Shown here piece after piece: positions 1 to 9,852 of a stretch of DNA of 64,000 nt. The stretch comes from FEN-33 sp963768775 (GTDB lineage: Archaea > Thermoplasmatota > Thermoplasmata > Methanomassiliicoccales > UBA472). The translations under genes were made by a program, and so were the position numbers. Where the stretch lies: positions 744,001-808,000 of the forward strand of contig CAVYIY010000006.1 in the NCBI GenBank assembly GCA_963768775.1, written 5' to 3'. Position 1 is the first letter of the stretch; each line of letters opens with the position of its first letter. The notes beneath the pieces are model-generated. The model made no database searches and had not been told where the DNA came from. It saw only the letters and a list, made by a program, of their open reading frames with translations.

Positions 1-785
1 GCCGCGCACAAGAGGAGGCAAACGCCGCGATAGCCTCCCAGCTTCCCGTCAGCGAGGTCTGGGTCTCCAAGGACAGCCCCATCCTCAAGGAGATCCGTAT
101 CAAGGTGGAGCGGATCCACGGGGAGAAGGTCCGCATAGTCAACATCGGCGACATCGACAAGGCGGCCTGCGCCGGCGTGCACATCCAGAACACTCGAGAA
201 TTGAAGATGCTGCTGGTAACGAAGCTATCCTCCGCCAGGCCGGCGGGCGACTACGAAATAGAGTTCCAGACCGGCCGGGACGCTGTCGGGAGCGCCCTAG
301 CACTGTCGACCATCGCGCTGCAGGCGTCCGAGGGTCTTGGCGCCAACCCGGAGGACCTGATCAAAGCGCTTGACAATCTCAAGAGCGAACTGGAGAGCAA
401 GAAGCTGGCCTTGAAGCGGTATAGCAAGGAAATGCTCGCCAGCCTCGAGCCGGAGAAATATGAAGGGGTGCGCATCTATTCAGGGAGCTACCAGGGCATT
501 GACAAGAAGGCGCTGGTCGATTGCGCGAACCAGTTCGCCTCCAACGAACGGTCGATGTGCGTGATGTCCTCATCCGACGACAAGCTGATGCTCATCATCG
601 CCTCCTCCAAAGACCTGGACATAGACTGCAAGAACGTGCTAACCGAAACGCTGAGAGCGTTCGAGGGGAAGGGGGGCGGTGGCAAGAATTTCGCTTCCGG
701 AGGAGCAAGCGCGCCGGAAGAGGGCGCAAATGCTGTGAAGAAAGCGATATCTATAGTCAAGATAGCTATTGATAGTGACAATTGA
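1..785 (+). CDS. C-terminal part of an alanyl-tRNA editing protein (AlaX-L / AlaRS C-terminal type), 5'-truncated
   Basis: The reading frame is open from the window edge, so the start lies outside. The visible ~260 residues contain a Cys-Ala-Gly-Val-His segment, which resembles the CGGTHV zinc/editing motif of AlaRS and AlaX. A long helical linker follows, then a C-terminal DHHA1-type domain with a Gly-rich GGGGKNFASGG loop. In the family this module hydrolyses Ser- or Gly-mischarged tRNA-Ala, and the DHHA1 part helps bind tRNA. The editing motif is degenerate (CAGVH rather than CGGTH), so substrate or activity could differ. Without the N-terminus I cannot tell a full AlaRS from a free-standing AlaX-L. 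The next gene, glnA, appears to have its own promoter. Confidence 0.7.
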   Translation, partial: RAQEEANAAIASQLPVSEVWVSKDSPILKEIRIKVERIHGEKVRIVNIGDIDKAACAGVHIQNTRELKMLLVTKLSSARPAGDYEIEFQTGRDAVGSALALSTIALQASEGLGANPEDLIKALDNLKSELESKKLALKRYSKEMLASLEPEKYEGVRIYSGSYQGIDKKALVDCANQFASNERSMCVMSSSDDKLMLIIASSKDLDIDCKNVLTETLRAFEGKGGGGKNFASGGASAPEEGANAVKKAISIVKIAIDSDN

Positions 786-825
786 TGTACATTCATCTAG
801 CTAATTGAGAAGAAACCTATGCAAA

Positions 826-832
826 GATATAT
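826..832 (+). promoter_or_regulatory. Putative TATA box of glnA
   Basis: An AT-rich gatatat box lies about 30 nt before the glnA ATG in the short gap after the AlaX-like gene. The spacing matches archaeal promoters of leaderless or near-leaderless transcripts. No Shine-Dalgarno sequence is obvious before the ATG. The call rests on sequence only. Confidence 0.4.
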
Positions 833-860
833 CATGTAATTCGATTTATCGTTTTTCTCG

Positions 861-2213
861 ATGACCGCAGTCAAGAGATCGGATGAGACAAAGGAAGACA
901 TCCTGGCCAAGGTAAAGCAGGAAAACGTACATTTCATCGAGATGCAGTTCTCGGACATCCTCGGAATGGTGAAGAGCGTCACCATGCCGATGACCAAGCT
1001 CGAGCGGGCGATGGAGGAAGGGGTGTTCATCGACGGCTCCTCCATCCTCGGGTACGCCACCATCGAGGAATCGGACATGCGCGCCAACCCCATCCTGGAA
1101 TCGTTCCAGATCTATCCGTGGACGGCGAATGGGTCGATGAAGACCGCTCGCTTCATGTGCACCATCTCCGACCATTCCGGCAACCGGTTCAAAGGCGATC
1201 CGCGCTGGGTGCTGGAAAAGATGATCGACAAGGCGAAGGAAAAGGGCTACATCTTCAACGTCGGCCCGGAGTTCGAGTTCTTCCTGTTCAACATGGATGA
1301 GAGAGGGAACCCCATCCCCCAGCCCTCGGACAACGGCGGCTACTTCGACCTCATGCCCCTGGACACCGGCGAGATGGTGCGCAAGGACATCATGCTCAAT
1401 TTCGATGCCATGCACTTCGACATGGAGGCCTCGCACCACGAGGTCGCCCCCGGCCAGCTTGAGGTCGACCTGCGCTACCAGAACGCGCTCACCATGGCCG
1501 ACCGGATGATGACCCTGAAGCTCGGGGTTAAGACCATCGCTGCCCAGTACGGCTTGTACGCGACCTTCATGCCCAAGCCGATATTCGGCGTCAACGGGTC
1601 AGGCATGCACGTGCACCAGAGCCTGGCCACCCTCGACGGGAAGAACGCCTTCGACGATCCAGACGGCAAGTTCGGGCTCTCCGATCTCTCCATGAAGTTC
1701 CTCGCCGGGGCGCTTGCGCACGCGCAGGACAACTGCGCCATCCTGGCATCCCACGTGAACTCCTACAAGCGCCTCGTCCCGGGTTACGAAGCGCCCTGCT
1801 ACATCTCCTGGGCCAACATGAACCGGAGCGCCTTAATCCGCGTGCCGGCAGGTAGAGGGGGACGCGCCCGGATGGAGCTGCGCAATCCGGATCCTGCCGG
1901 AAATCCCTACCTTCAGTTCGCGGTGATGCTCGCGTCCGGCCTGGATGGGGTGGAAAATGGCCTGAGCCCTCCGAAGCCAGTGGAGAAGGATATCTACCAC
2001 ATGAGCAAGGAGGAGCGCCGGAAGCTGAAGATAGAGTCGTTGCCAGAGAACCTCGGCGACGCCCTCAAGAAGTTCTCCCAGAGCAAGCTGATGAAGGAGA
2101 CCCTGGGCGAGCACATCTTCAACCACTACATCCACATCAAGGGCAAGGAGTGGGACAGCTATCGGACCTGGGTCAGTGATTGGGAAATCAATCATTGTCT
2201 GAACGTGCTCTAA
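861..2213 (+). CDS. glnA: Glutamine synthetase, type I
   Basis: Makes glutamine from glutamate, ammonia and ATP in the cytosol, the main route of ammonia assimilation. At 450 residues it is a normal GS-I. The N-terminal beta-grasp holds the FIDGSSI segment. The catalytic domain has GPEFEFF (about residue 134), the NGSGMHVHQS ATP/glutamate motif (about 246) and RVPAGRGGRARMELRNPDPAGNPYL (from about 327). The length, without the extra insertion of adenylylated enzymes, suggests the alpha subtype common in Euryarchaeota; that is inference. It is transcribed alone, with a TATA-like box at 826. The product is intact. Confidence 0.97.
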   Translation: MTAVKRSDETKEDILAKVKQENVHFIEMQFSDILGMVKSVTMPMTKLERAMEEGVFIDGSSILGYATIEESDMRANPILESFQIYPWTANGSMKTARFMCTISDHSGNRFKGDPRWVLEKMIDKAKEKGYIFNVGPEFEFFLFNMDERGNPIPQPSDNGGYFDLMPLDTGEMVRKDIMLNFDAMHFDMEASHHEVAPGQLEVDLRYQNALTMADRMMTLKLGVKTIAAQYGLYATFMPKPIFGVNGSGMHVHQSLATLDGKNAFDDPDGKFGLSDLSMKFLAGALAHAQDNCAILASHVNSYKRLVPGYEAPCYISWANMNRSALIRVPAGRGGRARMELRNPDPAGNPYLQFAVMLASGLDGVENGLSPPKPVEKDIYHMSKEERRKLKIESLPENLGDALKKFSQSKLMKETLGEHIFNHYIHIKGKEWDSYRTWVSDWEINHCLNVL

Positions 2214-2329
2214 TACAGCGGGACTGAGCAGTCGATCAAAACCCCCCAAACCCTTTTCCAGAATTTTATTGATGCGCTAGCTTATTTCCAAAGGTTTAAT
2301 AGCCGAAGGACATTTTCTTTGATGCTATC

Positions 2330-2716
2330 ATGATGCCAGGAATGCGGGGAGTGAACCCTCGTCAAGTCAAACAAGCGATGAGGAAGCTGGGTATCGAGAC
2401 CGAGGACCTCGAGGACGTGCAAGAGGTGGTCATCCGGACCAAGAGCAAGCAGTACGTCATCACCGAGGCTTCCGTCACGATCATGCAGGCGCAAGGCCAG
2501 AAGACCTACCAGATTACAGGCGAGACCGAGATCCTCCCGCTATCGCAGGCGCCGGTCGCGGCGAAGGCCGGCACACCTGTCCCTCCCTTCATACCCGAGG
2601 ACGACATAAAGCTGGTCATGTCCCAGACTGGAGCGAGCCGGGAGAAGGTCATCGAGGCGTTGCGCGCCGTAGACGGTCAGCCGGCCGAAGCGATAATCAA
2701 ATTGATCTCATCATAA
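2330..2716 (+). CDS. nac: Nascent polypeptide-associated complex protein (archaeal NAC)
   Basis: A 128-residue protein. The N-terminal Met-rich tail and basic ribosome-anchoring helix (NPRQVKQAMRKLGI) lead into a NAC beta-barrel dimerisation domain (about residues 25-75, with VVIRTKSKQYVITEASVTIM). A C-terminal UBA domain (about 85-128, DDIKLVMSQTGASREKVIEAL) follows a short linker. The homodimer binds ribosomes at the exit tunnel and contacts nascent chains. A TATA-like gtttaat lies about 30 nt before the ATG. hypC starts 9 nt after the stop, so the two are probably co-transcribed, an odd functional pairing. Two tandem ATGs open the gene. Confidence 0.95.
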   Translation: MMPGMRGVNPRQVKQAMRKLGIETEDLEDVQEVVIRTKSKQYVITEASVTIMQAQGQKTYQITGETEILPLSQAPVAAKAGTPVPPFIPEDDIKLVMSQTGASREKVIEALRAVDGQPAEAIIKLISS

Positions 2717-2725
2717 GAGGAAAAC

Positions 2726-2950
2726 ATGTGTCTAGCGATCCCAGGTAAGGTGGTGTCGATCGATGGCAGCATCGCCGTCATCGACTTCGGCGGCGTGCGC
2801 CGTGAGACCAACGTCTCCCTGGTGGAGGTCAAGCCAGGGGACTATGTCGTCGTCCACGCCGGATTCGCCATCCAGACCGTCGATGAGTTGGACGCCATGG
2901 AAACCATCCGGCTCTGGGAAGAGCTCCTCGCCTCGCAAGAGGAATCCTGA
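2726..2950 (+). CDS. hypC: Hydrogenase maturation chaperone HypC/HupF
   Basis: A 74-residue protein starting with the diagnostic Met-Cys-Leu-Ala-Ile-Pro-Gly. The N-terminal Cys carries the Fe(CN)2CO unit during assembly of [NiFe]-hydrogenase active sites, working with HypD. The body is the small OB-like barrel of the family (VIDFGGVRRETNVSLVEVKPGDYVVVHAGFAI). No other hyp gene or hydrogenase is in the window, so partners must lie elsewhere. The start follows a purine-rich taagagg element 9 nt after the NAC stop. Confidence 0.96.
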   Translation: MCLAIPGKVVSIDGSIAVIDFGGVRRETNVSLVEVKPGDYVVVHAGFAIQTVDELDAMETIRLWEELLASQEES

Positions 2951-3012
2951 GAAGCCGAGGCAGTGTTCGCTGACCGAAATGGAAATTAAAGAGGTTTGAT
3001 CCTCCGCCTTGA

Positions 3013-3963
3013 TCAGGATTTGCACAAGCGGAGCAGCTCTTCCCACTGCTTGTCGATGTTCACCTGGATCTCTTCTGCGACATAAGCCCACTTCTGGGCG
3101 GAGAGATGGCTGAAGCGACCCTGTGACGTGAGCCATGCCGAGACCGGCAGTTTCTCCTTCGACCCGTCGGCTATGCGCTTGCTGTCTGCGGTGAGCCTCC
3201 ACTTCCCCTGCTCGAACTCGTAGAGCGGCCACACGCAGGTGTCCACGGCCAGCTTCGCCATCTCGATGGTCTTCGCGGAATCGAAGCGCCACCCGCGCGG
3301 ACAGGGCGCGATTACGTTGATGAACGACGGGCCGTTAGCTTCCAGCCCCTTGGCGGACTTCTCGATGAGGTCCTTGAAGTTGTGCGGCGATGCCTGGGCA
3401 GCATAAGGCAGCTCGTGGGCGATGATGATCTTGGTCAGGTTCTTGGGGAATTCCTTCTTGCCTGGCACGCAGGTGCCTGCGGGACAGGTGGTCGTCTGAG
3501 CCCCTCGGCTAGTTGCGCCTGACCTCTGGATTCCGGTGTTCATGTAGGCCTCGTTGTTCAGGCAGACGTAGAGGAAATGATGCCCCCGCTCGATCGCCCC
3601 GGAGAGAGATTGCAGGCCGATGTCGTAGCTGGCCCCGTCCCCCCCGAAGGTGATGAATCTCATCTCTTCCGTTATCGTGCCCTTGCGCTTCAGCGCCAGG
3701 TAAGCCGCCTCCACGCCGGAGATGGTCGCGGGGGCGTTCTCGAAGGCGCTGTGGATCCATGGTACGTTCCACGAGGTGAACGGATAGATCGTGGATGATA
3801 CCTCGAAGCATCCTGTGGCATTGGCGACGACCACCGGCTTGTCCGTGGCCATCAGCACTTGCCTGGCGATTATCGGCTCGGCGCAGCCGGCACAGAGGCG
3901 GTGACCCTCGACGTAGCGGTCCTCCCTCTGCGAGAGCACTTTCAGATTGGTGGTGGCGCTCAT
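3013..3963 (-). CDS. porB: Pyruvate:ferredoxin oxidoreductase, beta subunit
   Basis: Thiamine-diphosphate-binding subunit of the four-subunit enzyme that interconverts pyruvate + CoA and acetyl-CoA + CO2 using ferredoxin. The 316 residues include the N-terminal HRLCAGCAEP cluster-ligand motif and the ThDP motif GDGASYDIG followed by NNEAYMNTG. Further Cys residues lie at TCPAGTC and APCPRGW. It is the last gene of the operon porC-porD-porA-porB on the minus strand, and its start overlaps the porA stop by 4 nt (translational coupling). Intact, typical length. Confidence 0.95.
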   Translation of the reverse strand: MSATTNLKVLSQREDRYVEGHRLCAGCAEPIIARQVLMATDKPVVVANATGCFEVSSTIYPFTSWNVPWIHSAFENAPATISGVEAAYLALKRKGTITEEMRFITFGGDGASYDIGLQSLSGAIERGHHFLYVCLNNEAYMNTGIQRSGATSRGAQTTTCPAGTCVPGKKEFPKNLTKIIIAHELPYAAQASPHNFKDLIEKSAKGLEANGPSFINVIAPCPRGWRFDSAKTIEMAKLAVDTCVWPLYEFEQGKWRLTADSKRIADGSKEKLPVSAWLTSQGRFSHLSAQKWAYVAEEIQVNIDKQWEELLRLCKS

Positions 3964-5121
3964 TTCCTCACCCCCAGATAGTTCACGGTATCGCCCTCTT
4001 TGCGGATCAGCTGGTTGAAGACGTGCTTCAGCTCCTCCGGCCTGATGTCCCGGCCTCCGAGGCCGTAGACATAGTTGGTCAGCCGGGGCCTGTCCTTAAG
4101 ATCGTACAGCGCGGAGCGGACCTCGGGGAATATCGGCCCCTCGGCCCCGATGCTCACCGCCCGATCCATTATCGCCAACCCCTTCAGGCCTTCGGTCACC
4201 TTGGCCAGCTCGACACTGGGGAAGGGCCGGAACAGTCGGAGCTTTATGGAGCCGACCTTCTTGCCCTCGGCCCGGAGCTCGTCCACTATCTCCTTGAGCG
4301 TCCCGGCGGTCGATCCCATCGCCAAGACGGCATAGTCTGCATCTTCTAGCTTGTAAGGTTCGATTATCTGGTAGTCGCGGCCACTGATCTTCGCATACTC
4401 CTTCGCGACCGAGTTGACGACGGGCGTCACCCGCTTCATCGCCTCAACCTGCTGGTACTTGTGCTCGAAGTAGTAGTCGGTCCAATCGAACGGGCCCATG
4501 GTGATGGGGTTCTTGTAGTCGAGCAGAGACCGCCGGTACTTGAACGGCCCCACAAATTTCTTCACTACATCATCTGGAAGCGGCTCGAATCGTTCCAGGG
4601 AGTGAGTGACGATGAACCCGTCCAGGCAGGTCATCATCGGCATCCGGATGTCCATGTGCTCCGCCACCCGGAAGGCCATTATGCTATTGTCATAGGCTTC
4701 CTGCACGTTCTCGCCGAAGAGCTGGATCCAGCCTGAGTCCCGCGCGCCCATGGCATCGCTATGGTCGCAATGGATGTTGATCGGTCCGCTGAGCGCCCTG
4801 TTGGCGACGACCATCACTATGGGCAGGCGCATCCCCGACGCGACGTAGAGCACCTCCCACATGAACGCCAGACCGGCCGAAGCGGTGGCCGTCGCCGTCC
4901 TGGCTCCGGAGGCAGAGGCGCCGATGCACACGCTCAATGGCGCTGTGCTCCGACTCCGCGGTCACGTACTCGGTGTTCACTAGCCCGTCGGCAACATACT
5001 CGGAGAACGTCTCCACGATGATCGTCTGGGGCGTGATCGGATAGGAGGCGACCACGTCCGGCTCGACCTGCTTCCAGGAAAGGGCGACCGCCTGGTCCCC
5101 GTTCATCGCTATCTTCTTCAT
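3960..5121 (-). CDS. porA: Pyruvate:ferredoxin oxidoreductase, alpha subunit (one-base frameshift)
   Basis: N-terminal part (VEPDVVASYPITPQTIIVETFSEYVADGLVNTEYVTAESEHSAI) and the rest (VCIGASASGARTATATASAGLAFMWEVLY onward) lie in different frames that meet at about 4935. Removing one base there restores a continuous 386-residue protein of normal length with the PITPQT and AESEHSA signatures. PorA forms the active site with PorB. The start is 5121, directly after the porD stop. Such a conserved, operon-embedded gene is unlikely to be a pseudogene. A sequencing or assembly insertion is the likelier explanation. Confidence 0.9.
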
Positions 5122-5403
5122 TTAACCCACCTCGTCCTTCATGGTGAGCGCCTTCGCCGGGCACTGGTTGACGCATATGCCGCAGCCCTTGCAGTGGGTT
5201 AGCCTGAAGCCGACCCACTTGCCGTCCTTGACAATGATCGCATTGTCCGGGCAGTATATCCAGCAGATGAGGCAGTTGGTGCATTTCGACTCATCGCACT
5301 CTGGCCTCTTGGAACGCCAGTCGCCGGTGAGGTACTTGCGCGAGCTGCCTGCCTCGATGATCATCCCGCCTTCAGGCAGATCGCCAGCCTTCTCGTTGGC
5401 CAT
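5122..5403 (-). CDS. porD: Pyruvate:ferredoxin oxidoreductase, delta subunit (2x[4Fe-4S] ferredoxin)
   Basis: A 93-residue bacterial-type ferredoxin subunit. It has two CxxCxxCxxxCP clusters, CTNCLICWIYCPD and CKGCGICVNQCPA, that pass electrons from the ThDP site to free ferredoxin. The N-terminal extension (residues 1-40) packs on the alpha subunit in the family. It sits between porC and porA with 0-1 nt gaps, so the order gamma-delta-alpha-beta is the standard archaeal one. Confidence 0.95.
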   Translation of the reverse strand: MANEKAGDLPEGGMIIEAGSSRKYLTGDWRSKRPECDESKCTNCLICWIYCPDNAIIVKDGKWVGFRLTHCKGCGICVNQCPAKALTMKDEVG

Positions 5404-5964
5404 CAGTCCACCTCCTCGTACGCTCGCTCCACCGAGCGGATGTTCTTGGCGATGACTGCGGGCGTGAACTTGCCGGCGAATTTGGTCGCCAGCTCTGCGG
5501 TCACGCTCTTGATGTCGACAATCTTCGAGACGCGGACCAGCGCCCCGACCATGGCCGTGTTGGCCATCGGCCTGCCGATCTCCTCGGTCGATATCTTCGT
5601 GGCATTCACGGCGTGCACATCATACCCGTTGCCGACCAGGGCCTTGAGCTTTTCCCTCCCATCCGGGATAATTGGCGATGATCTTTCCGCTCTGCTTGAG
5701 CCCTTCCTTGATGGCAGGGTTGCTGATGAGCGTGTTGTCCAGGACGACCACGTAGTCGGGATAATAGACCTGGCTGTGAACGTTGATGACCTTGTCAGAA
5801 ATGCGAGCGAATGCCCTGATCGGCGCGCCCATCCTCTCCGGGCCGAACTCAGGGAAAGCCTTGATGTACTTGCCCTCGCTCAATGCGGCCGCTGCAAGGA
5901 TCTCATTGGCTGTGACGACCCCTTGACCGCCTCGACCATGCCATCGTATCTCAACCGTGGTCAT
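5403..5964 (-). CDS. porC: Pyruvate:ferredoxin oxidoreductase, gamma subunit (one-base frameshift)
   Basis: First gene of the por operon. The start ATG at 5964 (MTTVEIRWHGRGGQG) has a gagg element 7 nt upstream and matches the family N-terminus better than the in-frame ATG at 5976. The frame breaks at 5665-5667, where three G (plus strand) replace two. Restoring it gives NYPDGREKLKALVGNGYDVHAVNATKISTEEIGRPMANTAMVGALVRV, the usual C-terminal half, for a 186-residue protein. The GRGGQG loop and the PEFGPERMGAP segment are typical. The break is probably a sequencing artefact. Confidence 0.9.
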
Positions 5965-5976
5965 GTAAAGCCTCAA

Positions 5977-6466
5977 TTCCTACATTTCCCTGAAATCGGT
6001 TATCGTATTTGAACCTTGCACAGGGTTATTCTTCGATATTCTGCAATAATCATACGATATTCGAAAGCGCCCGATGAAATACGATTCCGGAACGCCTCAA
6101 GGATGAGGAAAAGGATAGACATTTTGCAAAAAGGGAATCGTGATATTCCCAATAATCAGCCGGTTCGCTGCGCATTTGACCGGCGCAACCGGCTCGATTT
6201 ATCCGTTAAGGCATGTAAAGCATGAAACTTGATCAACGCGATCCCTCGTGATCGAGATGTGTCCGATTGGAATCAATGCGAGGCGATTATTGCCGGGCGG
6301 GAATGATTGCCGTTCGATGCTGGATAAATGCGCCATCCTCAGGCGGTCATCTACTCCAATAAGGTTATTACCCATGAGTTTATTCGACCTAAACGGAATA
6401 CTTGCCAACGGGAATGCGATAGGCGCATCCCTGCGAGCTAAACCCCTTCAGCGTTCAGGTGAGCAA
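5977..6466. promoter_or_regulatory. 490-bp divergent por/ppsA intergenic region with repeats and hairpins
   Basis: No gene is credible here. The region holds two direct copies of CGATATTC (about 6034 and 6056), a perfect hairpin GGGAAT-6-ATTCCC (6133-6150), and a larger stem-loop (6158-6194) with arms AGCCGGTT/AACCGGCT and an inner GCGC/GCGC. Both transcription units point away from each other, so promoters for porC and ppsA must lie here. The stem-loops would fall in the ppsA leader if its promoter is distal. That would be unusual for archaea, which tend to have short leaders. Confidence 0.4.
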
Positions 6467-8783
6467 ATGAAGAGGATCATGAGTATCGCAGAGCTGGGAG
6501 TGAACGATATTCCCATCGCAGGTGGAAAGGCCGCAAATCTCGGTGAGCTGACCGCGGCCGGTTTCAAAGTCCCTGGCGGGTTCGTTCTGACGACCACCGC
6601 CTATGACTATTTTCTGGAGAAGAACGACCTGCTGAAGCGGGTCGGCAACTACCTTGAGAAAGTGGACGTATCCTCTGAAAGCTCCCTGCAGGACGTCAGT
6701 GCGAAGATCCGGAGGGCCTTCGATGAGGCGGTCGTGCCCAGATGACCTCCGCTTCGAGATCCTGAAGGAGTTCCACAGCCTGTTCGAGGCGAAGAAGAAG
6801 GTCGGCCTGGTCGCCGTCCGCTCCAGCGCCACCGCGGAGGACCTTCCCACCGCTAGCTTCGCCGGGCAGCAGGACACCTTCCTCAATGTGAGCGATCCGG
6901 ACGATCTCATCGACAAGGTGAAGAAGTGCTGGTCCTCGCTGTTCACGCCCCGGGCGATCTCCTACCGCACCACCAAGGGTTTCGAGCATTCCAAGGTGAA
7001 GCTGGCCGTCGTGGTCCAGAGGATGGTCAACTCGGACGTCGCCGGGATCATGTTCACCGTCGACCCGAACTCGGAGCTGCCGCACATCATCGTGGAGGCT
7101 GGATACGGCCTAGGGGAGTCCATCGTGGGCGGCAAGGTCACGCCCGACACCTACGTGGTGGACAAGTTCCACACCAAGATCATCAACAAGCGCATCGCCA
7201 AGCAGACCTGGAAGCTGGTCAGGGGAAAGGAAGGTGATACCGTCAGGGAAGACGTGGCGGAGAACCTGATGGAGGCGCAGAAGCTGACCGACGACCAGAT
7301 CCTCGAGATCGCCGACGTCGGCAATCAGATCGAGCTGCATTACAACAAGCCCATGGACATCGAATGGTGCTTGGAGGACAACGAGTTCTACGTCGTCCAG
7401 GCGAGGCCGGTGACGACGCTCAAATCGAACGGCAAGGGCAAGGTGAATGGCGTGAAAGGAAGGGAATCCCCAGCGGAACAGCCACATTCGCAGAAGACAT
7501 TGCTCAAAGGCCTGGCGGCCAGCCCGGGCGTGGCCTCGGGCAGGGTCAGGCTCTTGAAGGAAGATGACAGTTTGGACATCGTGATGAAGGGCGACATCCT
7601 GGTGACGGTCATGACCTCGCCGGACATGGTCCCGGCAATGACCCGCGCAGCCGCCATCGTGACGGACGAGGGCGGGATGACCTGCCACGCCGCCATCGTG
7701 GCGAGGGAGCTGGGCACTCCTTGCATAGTGGGAGCAAGGGAAGCCACCAAGATCCTCAAGGAAGGCATGCTGGTCACCGTGGACGGGACCAGGGGAATCG
7801 TAATGGAGGGAGCGGTCGAGCAGAAGAAGGAAGAGGGCCAGAATGTGGCGATGCTGCAAAGCGTCCCAGTCACTGGCACGAAGATCATGCTCAACGTTGG
7901 CATCCCACATAAAGCGGAGGAGTACTCGAAGCTCCCGGGTTCCGGCGTGGGACTGATGCGCATCGAGTTCCTATTCACCTCCTTCATCGGCGAACACCCG
8001 CAGGCCATGATGGCCAAGGGCAAGTCCGCGGAACTGGTGGACAAGCTCGCCGAGGGCATCGGCATCGTGGGCAAGGCGTTCTTCCCCAGACCGATCATCC
8101 TGAGACTGAGCGATTTCAAGACCAACGAGTATCGGGACATGGAGGGCGGGGAGAAGTACGAGCCGGTGGAGCAGAACCCGATGATCGGATGGCGCGGCTG
8201 CTCCCGATATGTCTCTCCGCAGTATCGCGAGGCATTCAAGCTGGAACTGCAAGCCGTAAAGAAGGCGCGGGAAGAGATGGGACTGAAGAACGTTCATGTA
8301 ATGCTGCCGTTCGTCCGCACCGTCGAAGAGGTCAAGGAGATCAACGGAATGATGGAGGAGATCGGCCTGAAGCGCAGCAACGACTTCAAGCTCTATCTGA
8401 TGGCGGAAGTGCCAGTCATCGTCTTCATGGCCGAGGAGTTCTCCGATGTCTGCGACGGATTCTCCATCGGATCGAACGATCTCACCCAATTGATCATGGG
8501 CGCCGACCGCGACTCGGACGTCCTGGGCAAGATGGGATACTTCGACGAGCGCAATGAGGCCATCAAGAGGGCCATCAAGATGCTCATCGACGTGGCGCAC
8601 AAGAAGGGGAGGACCGTCGGAATCTGCGGCCAGGCGCCATCGGTCTATCCAGAGTTCACGGAATTCCTGGTAAGAGCGGGCATCGACTCCATCAGCCTGA
8701 ACCCGGACACTGTGGTCAAGACCATAGGGATGGTCGCCGCCACCGAGCAGAAGATCATCCTGGAAGCGATGCGCAAGCTCTGA
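6467..8783 (+). CDS. ppsA: Phosphoenolpyruvate synthase (one-base frameshift)
   Basis: Converts pyruvate + ATP to PEP + AMP + Pi, the entry to gluconeogenesis, and sits divergently from the por operon that makes or uses pyruvate. The start ATG at 6467 follows an aggtgag element and gives MKRIMSIAELGVNDIPIAGGKAANLGEL, the family N-terminus. The ATP-grasp domain follows, then the phospho-His loop GGMTCHAAIVARELG (near 7680) and the C-terminal PEP-binding barrel (IGSNDLTQL, GICGQAPS). An extra A at 6740 breaks the frame between VVP and DDLRFEI. Without it the protein is 771 residues, normal for PpsA. Confidence 0.93.
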
Positions 8784-8795
8784 TCTTCACTCCAA

Positions 8796-8824
8796 TTCCT
8801 TTTCTCTATTTTATTTCTTTATTC
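8796..8824 (+). terminator. T-rich terminator of ppsA
   Basis: Several T-runs (cctttt, tatttta, tttcttta) follow the ppsA stop within 40 nt without a strong hairpin. This is the usual form of an intrinsic archaeal terminator. The next gene is convergent. Confidence 0.5.
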
Positions 8825-8855
8825 AAGTGTCCAGCACCGCGGATCGACCGCCTGC

Positions 8856-9659
8856 TCAGTCCTTGAGAAGGCGGGTCGTGATCTCCATCAGCGGATGATG
8901 CGACTTGTCTATGATCTTGACGTCATCCAAGGTCTTCAGCCCCATTTCCCTGGCGGAGCGCTCCAGCCCCAGCTCGACGTCGCGATCCGGTTCCAGCACC
9001 ACTGCTGAGAACTGCTTCACGCCCATCTGCTTGGCGGCCAATACCCGATGGTGGCCGTCCACGAGCAGATAGTGATCGCTCTTCTGCACCACGATGATCG
9101 GCTCAACCAGTCCGCGCTTGATCTCCTCCACGCGGCCCAGCAATTCATCGGCGAACACCTCGTTCTGGGTCGGCCGCAGTTCATCTATGGGGATGACCCG
9201 CCGCTTCACGGTGATGGTGATACCGTTCTTCTTCTCCAGGAAGGTCTTCACCATCAGCACCTTGTTGGGGGTCGCCCTCTCGATATGCGAGCGCACAATG
9301 TCCACGTTGGAGAGGATGCCGATCACGATGCTGTGATTGTCGATGACCGGGATATTGCGCAGCCCATAACGGAAAAGGATCCTCGCCGCATCGTCCAGGT
9401 CCATGTCTGTGCTGACTGAGTATGTCCCCTTCCGGATGATGTCCTTGATCTTCGCCTGCGGGCGAGATATGTTGCGGAGGAGCTCCTTCGCGGTTACGAA
9501 GCCGATGAGCCGGCCATTCTGAGTGACGGGCATCCCGTGGAACTCGGTGTGAATCAGCTTGTCGATAGCCTCCTGGACTGTGAAGTCTCCCGGGATGGAG
9601 ACGACCTCATGGATCATGTAGTCCTCGACTTTTAGCTTCCTGTCCTCGAGATTAGCCAT
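8856..9659 (-). CDS. CBS-pair protein with a ParB/Srx-like domain (possible small-molecule kinase)
   Basis: 267 residues. Two CBS motifs (about residues 10-130) form a Bateman module, which usually binds adenosine nucleotides. A ParB/sulfiredoxin-fold domain (about 150-240) contains the motif LLVDGHHRVLAAKQMG. In archaea this fold includes SerK, the free serine kinase, which has a similar DGHHR loop. A role in phosphorylating a small metabolite under adenylate control is therefore possible, but this is inference. A DNA-binding ParB role is less likely because no HTH is visible. It is monocistronic and convergent with ppsA. Confidence 0.75.
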   Translation of the reverse strand: MANLEDRKLKVEDYMIHEVVSIPGDFTVQEAIDKLIHTEFHGMPVTQNGRLIGFVTAKELLRNISRPQAKIKDIIRKGTYSVSTDMDLDDAARILFRYGLRNIPVIDNHSIVIGILSNVDIVRSHIERATPNKVLMVKTFLEKKNGITITVKRRVIPIDELRPTQNEVFADELLGRVEEIKRGLVEPIIVVQKSDHYLLVDGHHRVLAAKQMGVKQFSAVVLEPDRDVELGLERSAREMGLKTLDDVKIIDKSHHPLMEITTRLLKD

Positions 9660-9852
9660 CGATACTCGAATGCATCCGGAAATATAGAGATTGCAGTGCT
9701 AATCGCTTATCGTTCCTCAAGAAGGCTTCCTAGCCCCGAGGAAATGCCTCGATATTGAGCGAAATGATGTGCATTTTTTTTCCAAGGCCAGGAAGGATTT
9801 CGCAGCGACCTCAAGCCATATATAGGACCTACCTATTCTGGAGAAAGGCAAC

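Noticed and set aside
846..1439. Long antisense frames opposite glnA and other high-GC genes
   Set aside because: They mirror codon-position GC bias of the real genes and contain no domain.
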